Source of the DNA: Darksidea phi
Taxonomy: Eukaryota; Ascomycota; Dothideomycetes; Pleosporales; Lentitheciaceae
Assembly (NCBI GenBank): GCA_030770425.1
Contig: JASJFT010000095.1
Span: 1-64,000 of the forward strand
Direction: 5' to 3'
Length of the DNA: 64,000 bases
Made by a program: the position numbers and the translations under genes. The notes below the pieces were generated by a model, which made no database searches, had not been told where the DNA came from, and was given only the letters and a program-made list of their open reading frames with translations. Positions 34,249 to 46,781 of the stretch are shown piece after piece; position 1 is the stretch's first letter; each line of letters begins with the position of its first letter.

Positions 34249-35737
34249 ATGTTCGCGATGCCAGAACGAGTCGATGCTCTGAAACACCAAACGAAGCGAC
34301 TAGTCGTACTTTTCTTCGCGTGGAAATGCCTTCTTCTCATCATTGCCGCATGCTCCCCCGGTCCCGGGTATGATACATCAGCGCTCATTGTCTCCAACCC
34401 TAGCCGACAGCGACACAGTGAGCTCATCAGCTGGTCGTGGGCTGATCGCTTTGCGCTCAATCTTTTCAGGTGGGATGCCTTGTACTTTGTCAAAAGCGCC
34501 CAGCGGGGCTACGTTCACGAGCAAGAATGGGCTTTCAGTTGGGCGTATTCGACGATACTGAGGACGATGGTGAAATGTGGGACAGCCTATACTTCCCGAA
34601 AGCAGTCGTACTAACTCTTTACAAGCTGTCTCTCGAATTGCGGATCCGGCGCTATTACAATTTGTTTGGGCGGGAATCGCTGTCTCGAACATCAGCCACC
34701 TTTTCTCGGTCTTGATCTTGTTCAAGCTTCTGAACGTGCTGCTAGGTAACAAGCACGAAGGCCCGGTTCCTTTCGTTGCTTGTGTACTGCACATCCTTTC
34801 TCCAGCCGGCTTGTTCCTTAGCGCACCCTATGGTGAATCCTTATTCGCGGCATTGAACTTCAGTGGCATGCTTTGCTATGTTCAAGCTCGCGTTGCTGCC
34901 AAGTCAAACAAGAGCTGGACAGTCCGTCAAGATGTTGACACCCTAAGCTCCGCAATCCTCTTCGGTTTTGCGGCTTGGATCAGAAGCAATGGCTTATTCA
35001 GCGGTTTGATATTCTTGTTCGACGTTGTGGGCTCTTTGCAAAGCATCATCAGGACACAATTGAGGCCAAATGACGCGAGAAGGATAGCCGTTACATTTGT
35101 AGCAGGCATTCTCTTGGGGGCTATGTCAATCATCCCGCAGTACATCGCGTACAAGGAATACTGCAATGCTAGCCAGAATCTGGAATTGAGACCATGGTGC
35201 CACAAGACAATTCCGAGTATCTACACCTGGGTGCAAAGTGAATACTGGTCGGTTGGTTCCGTCCGAGTAGAAACTTGACTAACAAACATCAGGAACGTGG
35301 GCTTTCTCCGATACTGGACGCTGCCGAATCTACCTCTGTTCCTGATGGCAGCCCCGATGCTGTGGCTGCTCTTTCGGTCCAGTGTCACGTACTTACGTGC
35401 CTCTACTAAGCAGCCTTCGGGAATCGTTCCCGGTTCGGTAACTAGCAGGAAGAAGAACCAGCCTCCCAGCACGGTTATTTGCAATCTCTCACAGTTGGTG
35501 TTTCCCCAGCTCGTGCTTGTCATTGCTGCAACTACCAGCTTTCACGTCCAGATCGTTAATCGCATCTCGTCCGGCTACCCTATCTGGTATTTGTCGGTTG
35601 CGCAATGGATCACAGCACGAGAGACCACTCGAAGCACAAATAAGCGAGGCACAACAGCTTCATTGATTATTCGTGCAACAATTATGTACGCCATCATACA
35701 AGGCGTGCTCTTCGCGGGCTTCCTTCCTCCCGCGTAG
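34249..35737 (+). CDS. gpi18: GPI mannosyltransferase 2 (Gpi18/PIG-V)
   Basis: Adds the second mannose to the GPI anchor in the ER lumen, using dolichol-phosphate mannose. Exons 34249-34576, 34626-35247 and 35293-35737 give about 464 residues. Family motifs are ACSPGPGYDTS, FRWDALYFVKSAQRGYVHEQEWAF, HILSPAGLFLSAPYGESLFA and AWIRSNGLF, spread over many hydrophobic membrane segments. The first intron was placed after GTGAAAT because that phase and its GTACTAAC branch give a continuous chain (VKSVSRIADPALLQ). The second join restores QSEYWNVGFLRYW. It shares its promoter region with rpl8 but no function. Confidence 0.93.
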
Positions 35738-37323
35738 GAGAAGAACACGATCTAGCGTTTTCATGTACGGATCTGTGCTTTTCACCTCCACGCTGGATCA
35801 GTTGTCTTTGATTCTGGACAGCCAACCAACACATCACTACATTCATTCCACATCTGGCTCAAAGGATACAGAACGCATTAGCTCTTCTCAAGGAAAAACA
35901 TGTTCCTGCTAAGAGCTACTCCTGTACGTCCGGTTCTACCTATGAGTTTGTTGGTTTGAAGATACCAGAATCCAATATATCCGCCTGTATAGCCACGCTT
36001 CAATCCTGCGGACGTCAACCTAACGGCAACAGAGCGATCACAACCAGCCATTTCTTTCATTGAAGGACCGTTAGATATGAGCAGCCAACGGTTGAGTCAC
36101 TGATGCTCGTTGTTTGAAACGCGCCAGCGTGTCGGTGCATTCATTTGAGCCTTTCGCTGTGGCACAGTGGCGTGGGTTGTGTGACTTACTCGTACGTTAT
36201 CTGTTCCGCACCCGGCGGCTCGGCTTCAACATGCTCTTGTATAGCTTGACATTACAGCGGAACTCGCTCGAGCCGTTGCTAGTGTTTGTCAACAGTCGCA
36301 TCCATGACGCAGCATCAGCTGACTAGTTGTTTGTTTAAAATAGGAGCGTGCAGCAACAAGGAAAGGGCTTTTGAAAAATAGCATGCAGGCCCATCGCAGT
36401 TCTCAAAGCATTGCATTTGCAAAGTGTGGTGGCGGGATGTCTTCAACCGAGGCCCTTTGGGATACAGCTAGCTCAATTCTTTTAAGCTTAGAAGAGGGGT
36501 TAGGTATTCGTGTCTGCACAATCGATCATTCCGACGCCATAGCCTTGGAAACATTACCGTTGCCTCACTTAGGGCAAAATGCGTACTTCGGCTACAGGTG
36601 CTATCACATGTAAGCTTCATAGTTGTAGGCGTTGATGCGTGCAGTCACCAATCTCGGGTCAGCAACCGTTTCCACGCTTCGGTCAATTACGACAAACAAG
36701 CCCTAACGCTCGTTTCTGTGAGATCACTTGTACTTGCGTTGAGCTTGCATGCCATCAGCGGTCGCGGAACGTTTGATTACCGCCGGCCCCGCAATTCGGT
36801 ACAACGGCGCCTGTACACCATAATTGGCTGACATGTGTTTCTCGACTTCCTTCAAGATATCGATTCCAGCTAGAGGTCAATGCGCTGTGATGGGTGGGCG
36901 TTTCGATACACGCCACCTGCCTCTGGTTACTCAACGACTATCCCTCTGCTGGATACTTCCCCTCACACTATTTCACTCTCGGATACCCCACGCCATGTTC
37001 TGCATCCACGTCCCAAAAAATGGGTGTTTGCCACTACACCGATCATCAGCTGTTAATTGAACGAGCACTCAAGAAGTTTAGAGGTTGGAGCTAGATGACT
37101 TCAATCGAACCAGAGCCATCACAGCGTCGCGCCAATGTACCTATGGCTTGATGCAAAGACTACAGCGCAGTATCATGATTCCTCAGTCATTCGAATGAGG
37201 AACAAGCACCCGGTTCCTTCCTTACCAGATAGCGCAGGTTTACGCATAAAAGCGACGACACTCCCGCATTACTTCAGTATCAACTGTTGATCCGAGGCTA
37301 TAGCAGCTTTTCAATCGCTCAGG
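35738..37323. other. Intergenic, no convincing gene
   Basis: Plus-strand ORFs at 36371-36613 and 36894-37094 read vaguely protein-like but cannot be joined by good splice sites and match no family I know. They may be debris of an older gene. The right end is the promoter of the following secreted protein. Confidence 0.5.
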
Positions 37324-39152
37324 ATGCGTCTCATTTCACTTGTTACCTATTTCTGCGCCTCACTCTCCATTGCGGCAGTCCTTGAGGTGCGACAACCATA
37401 TCCATGCTATCAAGACAGCTGCCTACAAGCCGTGAATGGCACTCTACGCGGTCCGGACCATCCAGCCACTGCCCAGGGTGATTGCCGCAATTATATGACG
37501 ACCACAGTCGTAATCGACCCGATGTATGAGCTCTAGATTTGCAACTTCTGTGGCTCACTGATTTATAAAATCCAGCTTTTCTACGACTGTCGTGGCCACT
37601 ACCTCGACTCTTACTCTTTCCCCAGCATGCTCCTCATTTTCAACTGGCACTTCCGCCGCTCTTTTGCATGCGACACCGCCCGCCAAACTGCCCTTGAATA
37701 AGGTGCTAGAAGCCCGCCAAGATGGCACCGACCCAGTCGCTACTACTACCGGACCTGTTCCAGACTATGCTACTAGGGAATGTACGGACGTCAAATACTC
37801 TTTTGAGCACTACTCTAGTGCGTGCCGGTGCATTGGCGTCTCTCAAGGTCGAGTTACCGCGACAAGTATTGTAAGTCACAACTACAAGGTAGCGTTCTAA
37901 GACTTGCTAACATCGATAGACCGTGACGAGCACAGAAACATCTACTATCATTGATACGGAAACTGGTGCTTGCCCCACTGTCCCCTCAAACTCGACTACC
38001 TCTAGCCCTGGGACAACCACCACTTACACAATCACTATGTCGCATAACTCTACTACGTCAACAACTACAGTGGTAATCTCCGATCCAGGCTCTGAGACCA
38101 ATACAGGAACAGTTTCACATTCTTCAGGAACATCCTCCTTGTCAGGAACATCCTATTCGTCAGGAACATCCTATTCGTCAGGAACATCCTATTCGTCAGA
38201 AACGTCTGACTCGAGCTCTTCTATATCAACAAGCTTCATATCTCTTCCTCTACCCACACCCCCGTTCACAAACAGCACGACACCATGCGCAACAAACACA
38301 ACCTCTGACATATCCTCGACTTCGGCATCTCTAAGTTCAACTCCCGACTTCTCACTCACCTCAGTAACCGTGAGCACCACTACAAACATCTCTCTATCTT
38401 CAACAACCATTAATACGACATCTACCCTCCCCACCTTGACTTCACCCTCTCCAACTTTTGATACTACCTCCGACATCTCCTCGACTACACCAACCTTCGG
38501 TACAACCTCCGACATTTCTTCACCTTCCGCAACCCTCAACACCACCTCTGACCTCTCCTCTTCCACATCGTTCCTAAACACATCTTCCACCCTCCCAACC
38601 TCCACCCCGCCCTTCCCTACCTTCGACACCACTTCCGTCCTCTCTTCCTCCCTAACCCCAACAAACACAACCACACCCCCAACCCCTTCCCCCTCCCCAC
38701 CCCTCTGCGGCGGCCGCGGCGTGCAAAACTGCGCCGGAATATGCATCGACACAACCGACGACCCCCAACACTGCGGTTCCTGTACCAACGTATGCGCCAC
38801 CGGTTTCCTCTGCACAAACGGCGTCTGCACGCGCCAGCAATGCGACAGCGACTGTATCTTCTCCCGCTTGTGCGGCGCAAGCAATGAAACTACTACGTGC
38901 GCGTGCGCACTCGACACGGGCAATAACGGTGTCTGCTACAATAGGCTCGTTGATTGCGCGGAGACTAGTCTGCTAAAGTGTGGCAGTACCGATCAGTGCG
39001 ATGTCGGCTCCGTGTGTGTCCCTACTGCTTGCTGCGATGGGGGCCGCTGTGTGAGGCCTGACGGCTGTGGGAATCAGGGCGGGCTGCAGTTGGGAGGACG
39101 TGTCAAGTTTGGGAGGGTGGGCAGTATGGTTGTTAATTTGGGACTTGCTTGA
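37324..39152 (+). CDS. Secreted Ser/Thr-rich protein with STIG1-like cysteine tail
   Basis: Exons 37324-37523, 37576-37870 and 37920-39152 give about 575 residues. A signal peptide (MRLISLVTYFCASLSIAAVL) is followed by a cysteine-containing N-terminal domain (CYQDSCLQAVNG ... GDCRNYM) that recurs in fungal wall proteins. A roughly 300-residue Ser/Thr linker follows, surely O-glycosylated if secreted, with five 18-base units encoding SGTSYS. The last 140 residues are cysteine-rich: CGGRGVQNCAGICIDTTDDP then QHCGSCTNVCATGFLCTNGVC, which fits the STIG1 pattern DPxHCGxCxxxCxxGxxC. There is no strong GPI-type hydrophobic tail. Likely a wall-associated or extracellular protein; function unknown. 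Confidence 0.82.
38124..38213 (+). repeat. 18-base tandem repeat inside coding sequence
   Basis: Five units of TCAGGAACATCCTATTCG; units two to four are identical, the first and fifth are degenerate. They lie in frame in the Ser/Thr linker, so copy-number change would alter linker length by six residues at a time. Confidence 0.92.
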
Positions 39153-39780
39153 TGGATTGCGGGCAAGGTGGATTGAGACAAGGAGCACATGCGCGGTTGG
39201 AAATTGGCTTATTTGAGATTTGGAGACGGGGGTATTTTATTCATATAGATTTATTGCCTGTATCGTATCGTTCTGAGCTTTCGTCTATACGGTGGGTGTG
39301 GTAATGCATGGAGACTTTTGTTTATAGTATTCGTTCATCAAAAGATCACGTTCCTTGCTTAATCAGTCTACGCGTCCCTACTCTCTAGCTCTACACCTTT
39401 TTATGCATCATGCCTAAAGAAAGCGCTACCTCGCTAATGTTGTTACCCATACACTACTCCCCTAGCAACTAAACGTCCAAGACGACAGTCTGAACACACT
39501 ACCCAAACACCAAAAAGACTGGCAGCTATGCTTTTTGCTCTCGGCTTTTCTACGCCCAAGAGGTCCGTCACCAAGCTCACATGTGTGTATTTTTTCCAAA
39601 TCTTCATTTCTATTCATGACATACACGTCCATCATCTTCATTACCGAGAGCGCCGTCCATGCAACCTACACCTGTGCTCGTACAGACACCACACACAGAT
39701 TCAAAAAAGGTAGAAATGACAATACGCATCTCGTAATCCATTTCCGAGCCGGCATATATAGTACATCCCATCATGCGCGT
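39153..39780. other. Intergenic between convergent genes
   Basis: 3' flanks of the STIG1-like gene and of blm10. AT-richer than the genes; no feature recognised. Confidence 0.6.
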
Positions 39781-42700
39781 CTAGGCAAAGTAACTCTTCC
39801 ACAGCACGCCCTCCAGATCTTCCAGTTGTTCTTGGTCAAAGGCCTATCACCATTGTCAGCATTTTGAATCCAACAATACATGCTGGGTACGAATGACTTA
39901 CCTTGACATCGACATGCCAAGTATCCTGCCTAGTTTTCTTAAAGTCCGCAAGTATAGTTTTGACGCTCTTTCCCACCATGCCGGGATCTGCAGCCGCCTT
40001 CCGCGCAAGCGTAGCCAGCACATCCGTGTACCAAGCTGGCGGTGGACTCGTGTAAGGGAATGCCTGGATAAGTGCGCCTAATCCAAGGACCACCGCGTGC
40101 CTGGTGAGCACCAACTTGTTCTGCTCTGGTGTCGGTGTTCCCGGAATGCGGCTCTTCTTAGGAAGCGGATTCTTGTTGAGGGTGGTGGTGAATTGCGTTT
40201 TGAGCTGCGCCACCATACGATCGCGCAGCTGCGTAGGTGAGCAACGAATCATGCCCGAAAGAGTCGTAGCAGCGCCCATGCGGACTTCCAGCTGAGTATC
40301 TTGCAGCATGTCAGAGACACATTCGTAGATCTCTAGCTGTTGTGGTTCGCTCATAAGGAAGAGGCGGCGGAAGTAGATGACCTGGATATTGATGAGGATG
40401 CGGAGACGCTGATGCCAGCTAGTAGCCGTGCGGCCGATACGGATGAGTGCAGCAATAAACTCTGCGTCTTCGCCTTGACGATGCGGGATGTTGGGGAGGT
40501 GACGGAAGACATGGTAGGCGAGGGATTGCAGTTCAGGATCTTCTTTGATGTCCATCATGTGAAGGAGTTGCTCGGTGAAGGTGTTGGGGAAGAACTTCAC
40601 GAGTTGTGTGCATTCATAGGATGAGAGGGTTGAGTCGAGCCAGAGGAGGACCGTCTTTCCCCCTGAAGTGTATGATGATGGGGTTTGCTGGCCTGCGGGG
40701 CGTTGACCGCGCCACACTTCTAGGCGGTCGAATACCTCGGCGATCGTCTTTGAGAACTCCTCAGTAGGCTCATATGGGCGCACACCAATCGATGATGCTT
40801 CCTTTTGTGCTTTGATAAGCGTGTCGACGTCCTTATACGACTCGTGGTATCGCGTTCGGTAGATGGCGGCAATGGTCTGGCCCATTGCTTCTCGAACGCC
40901 CTTATAAGGATGATCCAGGTGCTGCATGAAGTCCTCGAGAATAGGCTTTTCAAGCCGGAAGTGCCAGCCAGCGTCGGCGATGCATTGTTGAAGTAGATAG
41001 ATCTTCGAGCTCTCTTTGAAGGCTGCGTTCGACTCCATATCCAAGCGGAAGCTAGCCAGCCAGTCTATTAGGGGCCATGCCCGCCTAGGATCCTTGGACT
41101 GAATCACGACATGGAGGAAAGTGGTCCAATAGTTGGAGTTGTCAGGGTTGAGTCCGTCTTGAAAGATGCCACGGATGATTGGGAATACATACTCCCAAAC
41201 CTCTTGCCGCTGCTCCTTCTCGAGGTCAGGAGCACAGCAAATCAGGGCGCCCATAATTTCGGCCGTCGCACGATGTTGATGCTTGTCGCTTCCGTCGGCA
41301 TACACCGCCTGAGTAAGGTCCTTGATATCTTCAAATGTAGCTTTTGTTAGACCGCGGAACACAAGCTCGAAAGTGTGCGCCAGTAACATGGCGGTCGACA
41401 TTCGGAATCGATCAACTGCAGAATCGCGTGGCTCTTGTTTCATGAAGGCGAAATAATTTGAAAACCACGACCGATCCAGAAACGATCCTATCTTTTTGCG
41501 AACATCCATCTCGACATTGTCGTATGTTATGAGCGGAGGGTTCGGTAGGGCAGCCGGCATCGTCTTGGTCCAGACGAGCCAACCGGGGTAATCGAAGTCG
41601 ACGTAGTACTTGGCCTCGGGTTTGGCAAACGTGGCTAAGTGCTCTTCTGTCCAGTTAGGGTCATCGGCCTTGGTGGGGACGGCGATCCTGTCTGGGACCT
41701 CCTCTTCGCCTAGCAGATACCTTTCATAACTATGACCGGTAATGGCACGGGTCTGAATGACCGCGAATAGTCCGACCAAAGCGCCCGCATACAATCCTCG
41801 CAGACTAGGGTGTTGGTCGATAGAACCCTTGGTGACGAGCTGGATGACCTCATCGGAGGCGATTGTGTCGTATCGCATGCCGAGGTTGACTATAATGGCT
41901 GCAGTCCTGCTGACTTTCTTCCAGTGGGACGTCTTGCTAATGTCAATCAGCTCCTTGGAGAGCTCCGCCTTCTTTCCTTCTATGCGAGCGCGCTTCTTCT
42001 TGATGGAATCGCGACGCTTGACGACCTTTTTCTGCACGGTGTCATCCTCTTCCGCATGGATAGCGAAGGTAAGAGCCTCAACGACATCTTTATCTAATAT
42101 GACCATCCGTTCCATTGCCTTGCCCATGTCCATTACTTGGAATGTGGCATTTGTCGCAAGCTTCTGGACAGACGGCTTGTCGGCACCGGTGACTTCAATG
42201 AAGGCTTTGATGAGGGTAGGTGTGAACCGCCAGTCACGGCTGATCGTCTTTGCCAGACTGCCGAACAAAAGCGTAAACATGGCACCCTTAATGCGAGGGT
42301 AGTCGTTCTCGGCAACAGCCTTGACGAGTGCATCAAGTAGCGGTGGAATGACCAACGGGCGAGCACCCAGTATGCACTTGACGGCAGACTCATTGGCAGT
42401 CTGAGCAGTGCGTCGAATCTCCGTATACAAAGATATACTAGACTCGGCGAGATCTAAGAGGAGTCGCTTGTCAAGGTCTGTCTTGGGTCGAGGTGCAGCG
42501 TTGTGCCGTAGCCGCTGAAGATGGTAAACATTGGCGCGTCTGACAAGTAAAGATCGCGGATACTCTTTCCTCAATCCACTAAAGCGGAATGGCCCTTCAT
42601 CCGACTCGAGCAGTCGTGTTATCCTCTCTAAAACGTGGGCAGACCGCTCAATACCAACATCGATAAACCACGAGCGGTAAGCATTGTATAGCGAATTGAA

Positions 42701-45700
42701 GCATGGTACATCGTCTTCTTGTTTCTCAATCAAAAATTGATGGACGCGATGTAGCACTTCTCCGGTCCTGTGACGAAGGTTGTGGATGAGCTTGTAGTTC
42801 TCGTCGCCGCGCTGGAGAGGATAACCAGTCTCATATTGGAAGGTGGGCTTGACTTCTTCGTCTTCCGCCTCGCCCAGTCCACCATCGTCTTCGATGTCAT
42901 CTGTGTCCATAGCGTCTGAATCTGAGCCACTATCGGACGCTGCAGAACTTCCCTCGCCAACCTGGTCATGACGAACGTCGAACAGTACTGAGATGCCTGA
43001 TGTCAATAGTCGCAAAAGGCCTAGGTTCCTGGATACTTCGTCTGACCAGTCCTTCCCAGTACCTTCTCGTTTTATTGGCGGATCGGACGAGGTAAGCGCG
43101 ACTAGAGTGTTGATGGAGTTGTTGACTTGGAAATCAAACAACTTCACGGCAAAGTCAATCTCTTCTTGGCTGGGCCTATGCCATTTGAGAGTCAACTTCT
43201 TCGGATCAACTTGTTTACCCCATGAGTCCGTTGTAAGTCCCTTCTTCAACTCATCATCTTCGTAAATAGAGTAGTCGATTGTGTACGTGCAAGTGCAGTT
43301 GAGCAGCAGATGATGAATAAAGTTGGAGACATGCAAAGTAGGCGCGCCTCGACACTTTCGCTGCATGTACTCGGCGATCTCAAAGAGCTCATCTTTCCAT
43401 GCAATGACGGCGTCACCAACGTGTACAACAGACATGCTCAAGATGCATAGGTACCACACAAGAGCGCGGTCGCGGGGCAGCACATCGGTGCCGGCGGTTC
43501 GCGTTGAGCCAGCCCGATTGTCGTCGATTTCTGTGCGAATACCAGCAATGAGATGAGGTAAGAGCCGCTTGAGTGCTTTTTCTGGGTTTACCTTGACCAA
43601 GCTGTTGCAGATGAATGATATGGCGTCTCGTGCCTGGTGGATGACATGGTTCGTAATGAAATTCGCAACCTTTTCTAATGCAATATCGTAGAGTTCAGGG
43701 GATAACGCTGCAAGTAACGGGGTAAATGCAGCTGGAAGATGGTTTGCTACGCTCTCCTCGGGCGAATTGCTGCGCACCCTCGCAGCATCCGGCAAGTTCT
43801 CCAAAAGCGTAAAGACGCGGCCGAGGAATGAGTGCAGAAACTCGGCAAGTCCCGTTGTGGAGGAGCGCAAGATCATCTCCTCTTCATGGTTGCTAAGCTC
43901 CTTCTCGTAGTCGATCTCGACTAGGCCCTGGGCGCTCTCTAATCGTTCAACCTGCTCTGTGATCCATTGCACCGCAAGCCCTGTGCCGGCATCGACTCCC
44001 TCCATCGGTGTCGTTGCTCCAGATTCGGCAGATTCTCCGTCCATGTCCCTCTTTTCTTGTGTGAGGTCATGGAACGGCACCGTGTAACAAACGCCTTGGA
44101 TGTAACTCAACGTCTGTACGGTCTTATCCAGATCGTTGGGGTCGATTCCGGGGAGTGCGAGTCCTAGTAGCGTCGTAACGTGACACCGGTAACCCTTCGT
44201 CCTCGCCATGATCTTGGATAACACTTGCAACGCCTTGATGGACGATATCGTCCGATGTACCTCCACCAGGCCTTGCATGGCAGGATAGACTCGCTGCAAC
44301 GCTCCAGGTAGTATCAACGTTGGCTCTAGGTACGCTAAGAACTGGAGTGTGTTTAATGAAAAAGCTACTGCTTTATCACTCTTGGAAAAGATGCCCATAA
44401 AGGTGACCTCGCGCAAACACAACACGAAGCGTCGCTTGAGCGCAGGGGTCAGCCTTCGCCCTTCTGGGACATCCATCTCGCCACTGTGTTCTCGGTTCCA
44501 ACGCAGAACGAAGAAGTCGCCGAGGTAGTACACGAGTTGCGCCAAAGTCCGTGTCCAGTGACCGGAATTTGAAGGGTGGTAAAAGGTCTCAATCGCCTGG
44601 ATAAGCCCCTCTAACTTGCTCAGCACGGAGTCCGGTCTATCCATGCATTCGGGCGAGAGCGACATGATGATGGTGCGCGAGATGTGATGCGTAGAGGGAT
44701 GTCTCCGCTGGTCTCTGTCAAGCATAATGGCTAGGCCGGCGCCTAAATCGACTGTGGTGCTATAGGGCGATGTCGCTTGTCCGACAGGTATCTCAAGCAG
44801 TCGGAGAATGGCAGTAAACATGAGGGAACATTGTTCCCCGGTGAACATGCCAAACTCGGAATATTTGATGTGTGGAGCTGTAAGGGTATCCCGCGCAAGT
44901 CTCGACAGTATATCCATGAAATGCGCATCAACGAGCTTAGAGCGGTTTACCAGCGAGCAAAGATGGAAGAGCAACGGTAGGTACTGTTGCGGCTGCAGAT
45001 CCGCCCGCTCCTCGGGTGCTGGGCTCGTTGGTAGGAGCAAGTTCAGCAGGCCAATGACGACGAATGCGCCCTCCGAGTACGATGTGGTAAAGAAGGGCAG
45101 GATCTCCTCTAGTATAGCCGGTATCTCTTGTGGGTCAAAGTACAGCTGTGCAAAGGTGCACATCTTGGTCAGAGTCCGCACATTGCGCTTGACATTGGGT
45201 GGCTGTGACCCTCCCGACTCGGACGGAAGCACGAACAGCTTCAGTTCTCGGAACAGAGGCCGCCAGTCCAGCACCAAGTCTTTGCCCGGGCGAAGGTAGT
45301 GTTTGCGCCTGTCCACCCGTCAGTTGCGTCACTCGGTCCTGCCAATACCGTAACCACTCACTTGGTCAGCACCATGAACATGCTCGCAAAGCGCTCTGCC
45401 ACCAGATAGTCCAACCCCGGGGCCAGCGCCAGCTCATAGTAGAGATTCACGAGCTTCACGCGCGTGCTGCGGGGGACGTCGAACTTCAGCGACAGCCAGC
45501 CTCGAATCTCGCGCGTCCAGTGCACGGCTCCCGGCGCAAAGTCGCCCGCGGACACGGCAATGTAGAGGTGCTTTAGACATGTATTCAGATTTTCTTCACG
45601 CTCGTCCTGGCCCTCGGTCTTGTATGGCAAGGACTCAAAGTATGGGAACGTTCGCAGGCGGCTGCGGCTCTGCTTGTCCTCGTCTGTGCCGTTGACGTCG

Positions 45701-45810
45701 CCGTTGGTCTGGCGCCAATCGCCCCCGGGCGAGGTCGCACGCGACGAGTCCACCCCGGCGGCAGAGTCGAGGGCGCCCATGAGGTGCGATATACGTTCGC
45801 TGACAGCCAT
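39781..45810 (-). CDS. blm10: Proteasome activator Blm10/PA200
   Basis: Large HEAT-repeat protein that caps the 20S proteasome, in nucleus and cytosol, in an ATP-independent way. Exons 45810-45362, 45308-39902 and 39843-39781 give 1972 residues, within the family range (about 1800-2150). The first join gives FMVLTKRKHYLRPGKDLVLDW. The main exon contains the family core, including LFDFQVNNSINTLVALTSSD, an acidic loop (DSGSDSDAMDTDDIEDD), FLDRSWFSNYFAF and QTIAAIYRTRYHESYKD. The third exon was found by splice signals and supplies the C-terminus WKSYFA. Family members end in a Hb-Tyr-X motif (usually Tyr-Tyr-Ala) that inserts into the alpha ring; here the penultimate residue reads Phe. The neighbour psf3 is divergent with about 970 bases between starts. 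Confidence 0.96.
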
Positions 45811-46781
45811 GGTGTTGGAGGTATGCGGTTGAGACAGGCCTACGGCGGAGAGATGCGGTGCTCGGGGCGGGTGGTCATCAAAGAAGGCACTTCAATGGGC
45901 GGTGGTGCGCGGTGGGAGCTGTGTCTGCGAAGGATCGCTATGTTAGCAACAGCACTTCTGTAACTCTCAGGCTGAGTTGCGGCAGCGGGATATTCACACG
46001 AGACCGCGACCCGGGCCTGCAGCTTCACTTTGTCAGAGATTGTGCGCCCGACGTACTGGTTCGTCACTGCGTGTGGAGTATCTTCTCGGCGGTGCAAGCT
46101 GGGGGAGGATTTTTATTCTGGGCGGTTCGCGGGTCACTGGGAGCTCATGTATGTAGGTAGCCGGCCGGGCTCTCCCACGCTGTTGAGAATGACTAGGGAC
46201 GGATGTGATGGCGGGGAGCTATGACCAGTGAGGTGCTAGTTAGGCGAGGGACGAGAGCCGCGCCTGTTGCATCCACACACCGTCTGTTAGCGATCACGTC
46301 TGAAGAAGCAACGGCATAAATCACGCACCTGGAGTACCTTTCGACGAGTTGTGTGATCTGTCCCGCGGGCGCAGTGCAGTCGATTGTATACCGGATATCG
46401 GGGACCTGCGTGTCTTATATATATCTCGCTCGGTCCGCAGCAGGCATTCACAGACGCGCAATTCATCGGGGGCAAACGCCAGACAAGCGCCCATCTACCT
46501 GCTATGCCGCAAAGGCACAGTGCCTTCTCCTGACGCCTACACCTCTCCCTTCCGCTGATTCGACGCGCATCTCGCAACCCCGATTCCCTGCGAGTGAAAT
46601 CTTCACTTCCCAAACTCGCTACATAATTGGGTTCCGGTATTGCCACGGCACGCGACACGTCCACGTCCACCGCCCAAGCATCTCCGAGCATCCTTGTCGT
46701 GCATTAGGAGCGCCTTTGAAAGAGCCTCTAATCGTTGCGGGCTGGCATTTCGGCAATCCTTGATCGGGGAGAATCCTCAGC
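45811..46781. promoter_or_regulatory. Divergent intergenic region blm10/psf3
   Basis: Contains the promoters of two divergent genes. Overlapping ORFs at 46287-46763 on both strands show no family signal. I could not identify a PACE (Rpn4-type, GGTGGCAAA) or MluI-box element with confidence. Confidence 0.45.

Noticed and set aside
36371..37094. Protein-like plus-strand fragments
   Set aside because: No usable splice joins and no recognised family; could be relics but the evidence is too thin to list as a gene.
38124..38213. Regular repeats that might suggest a CRISPR array
   Set aside because: Units are contiguous without spacers, in frame within a Ser/Thr linker, in a eukaryotic genome.
38189..38923. 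244-codon antisense ORF
   Set aside because: Mirror of the low-complexity Ser/Thr coding region on the plus strand.
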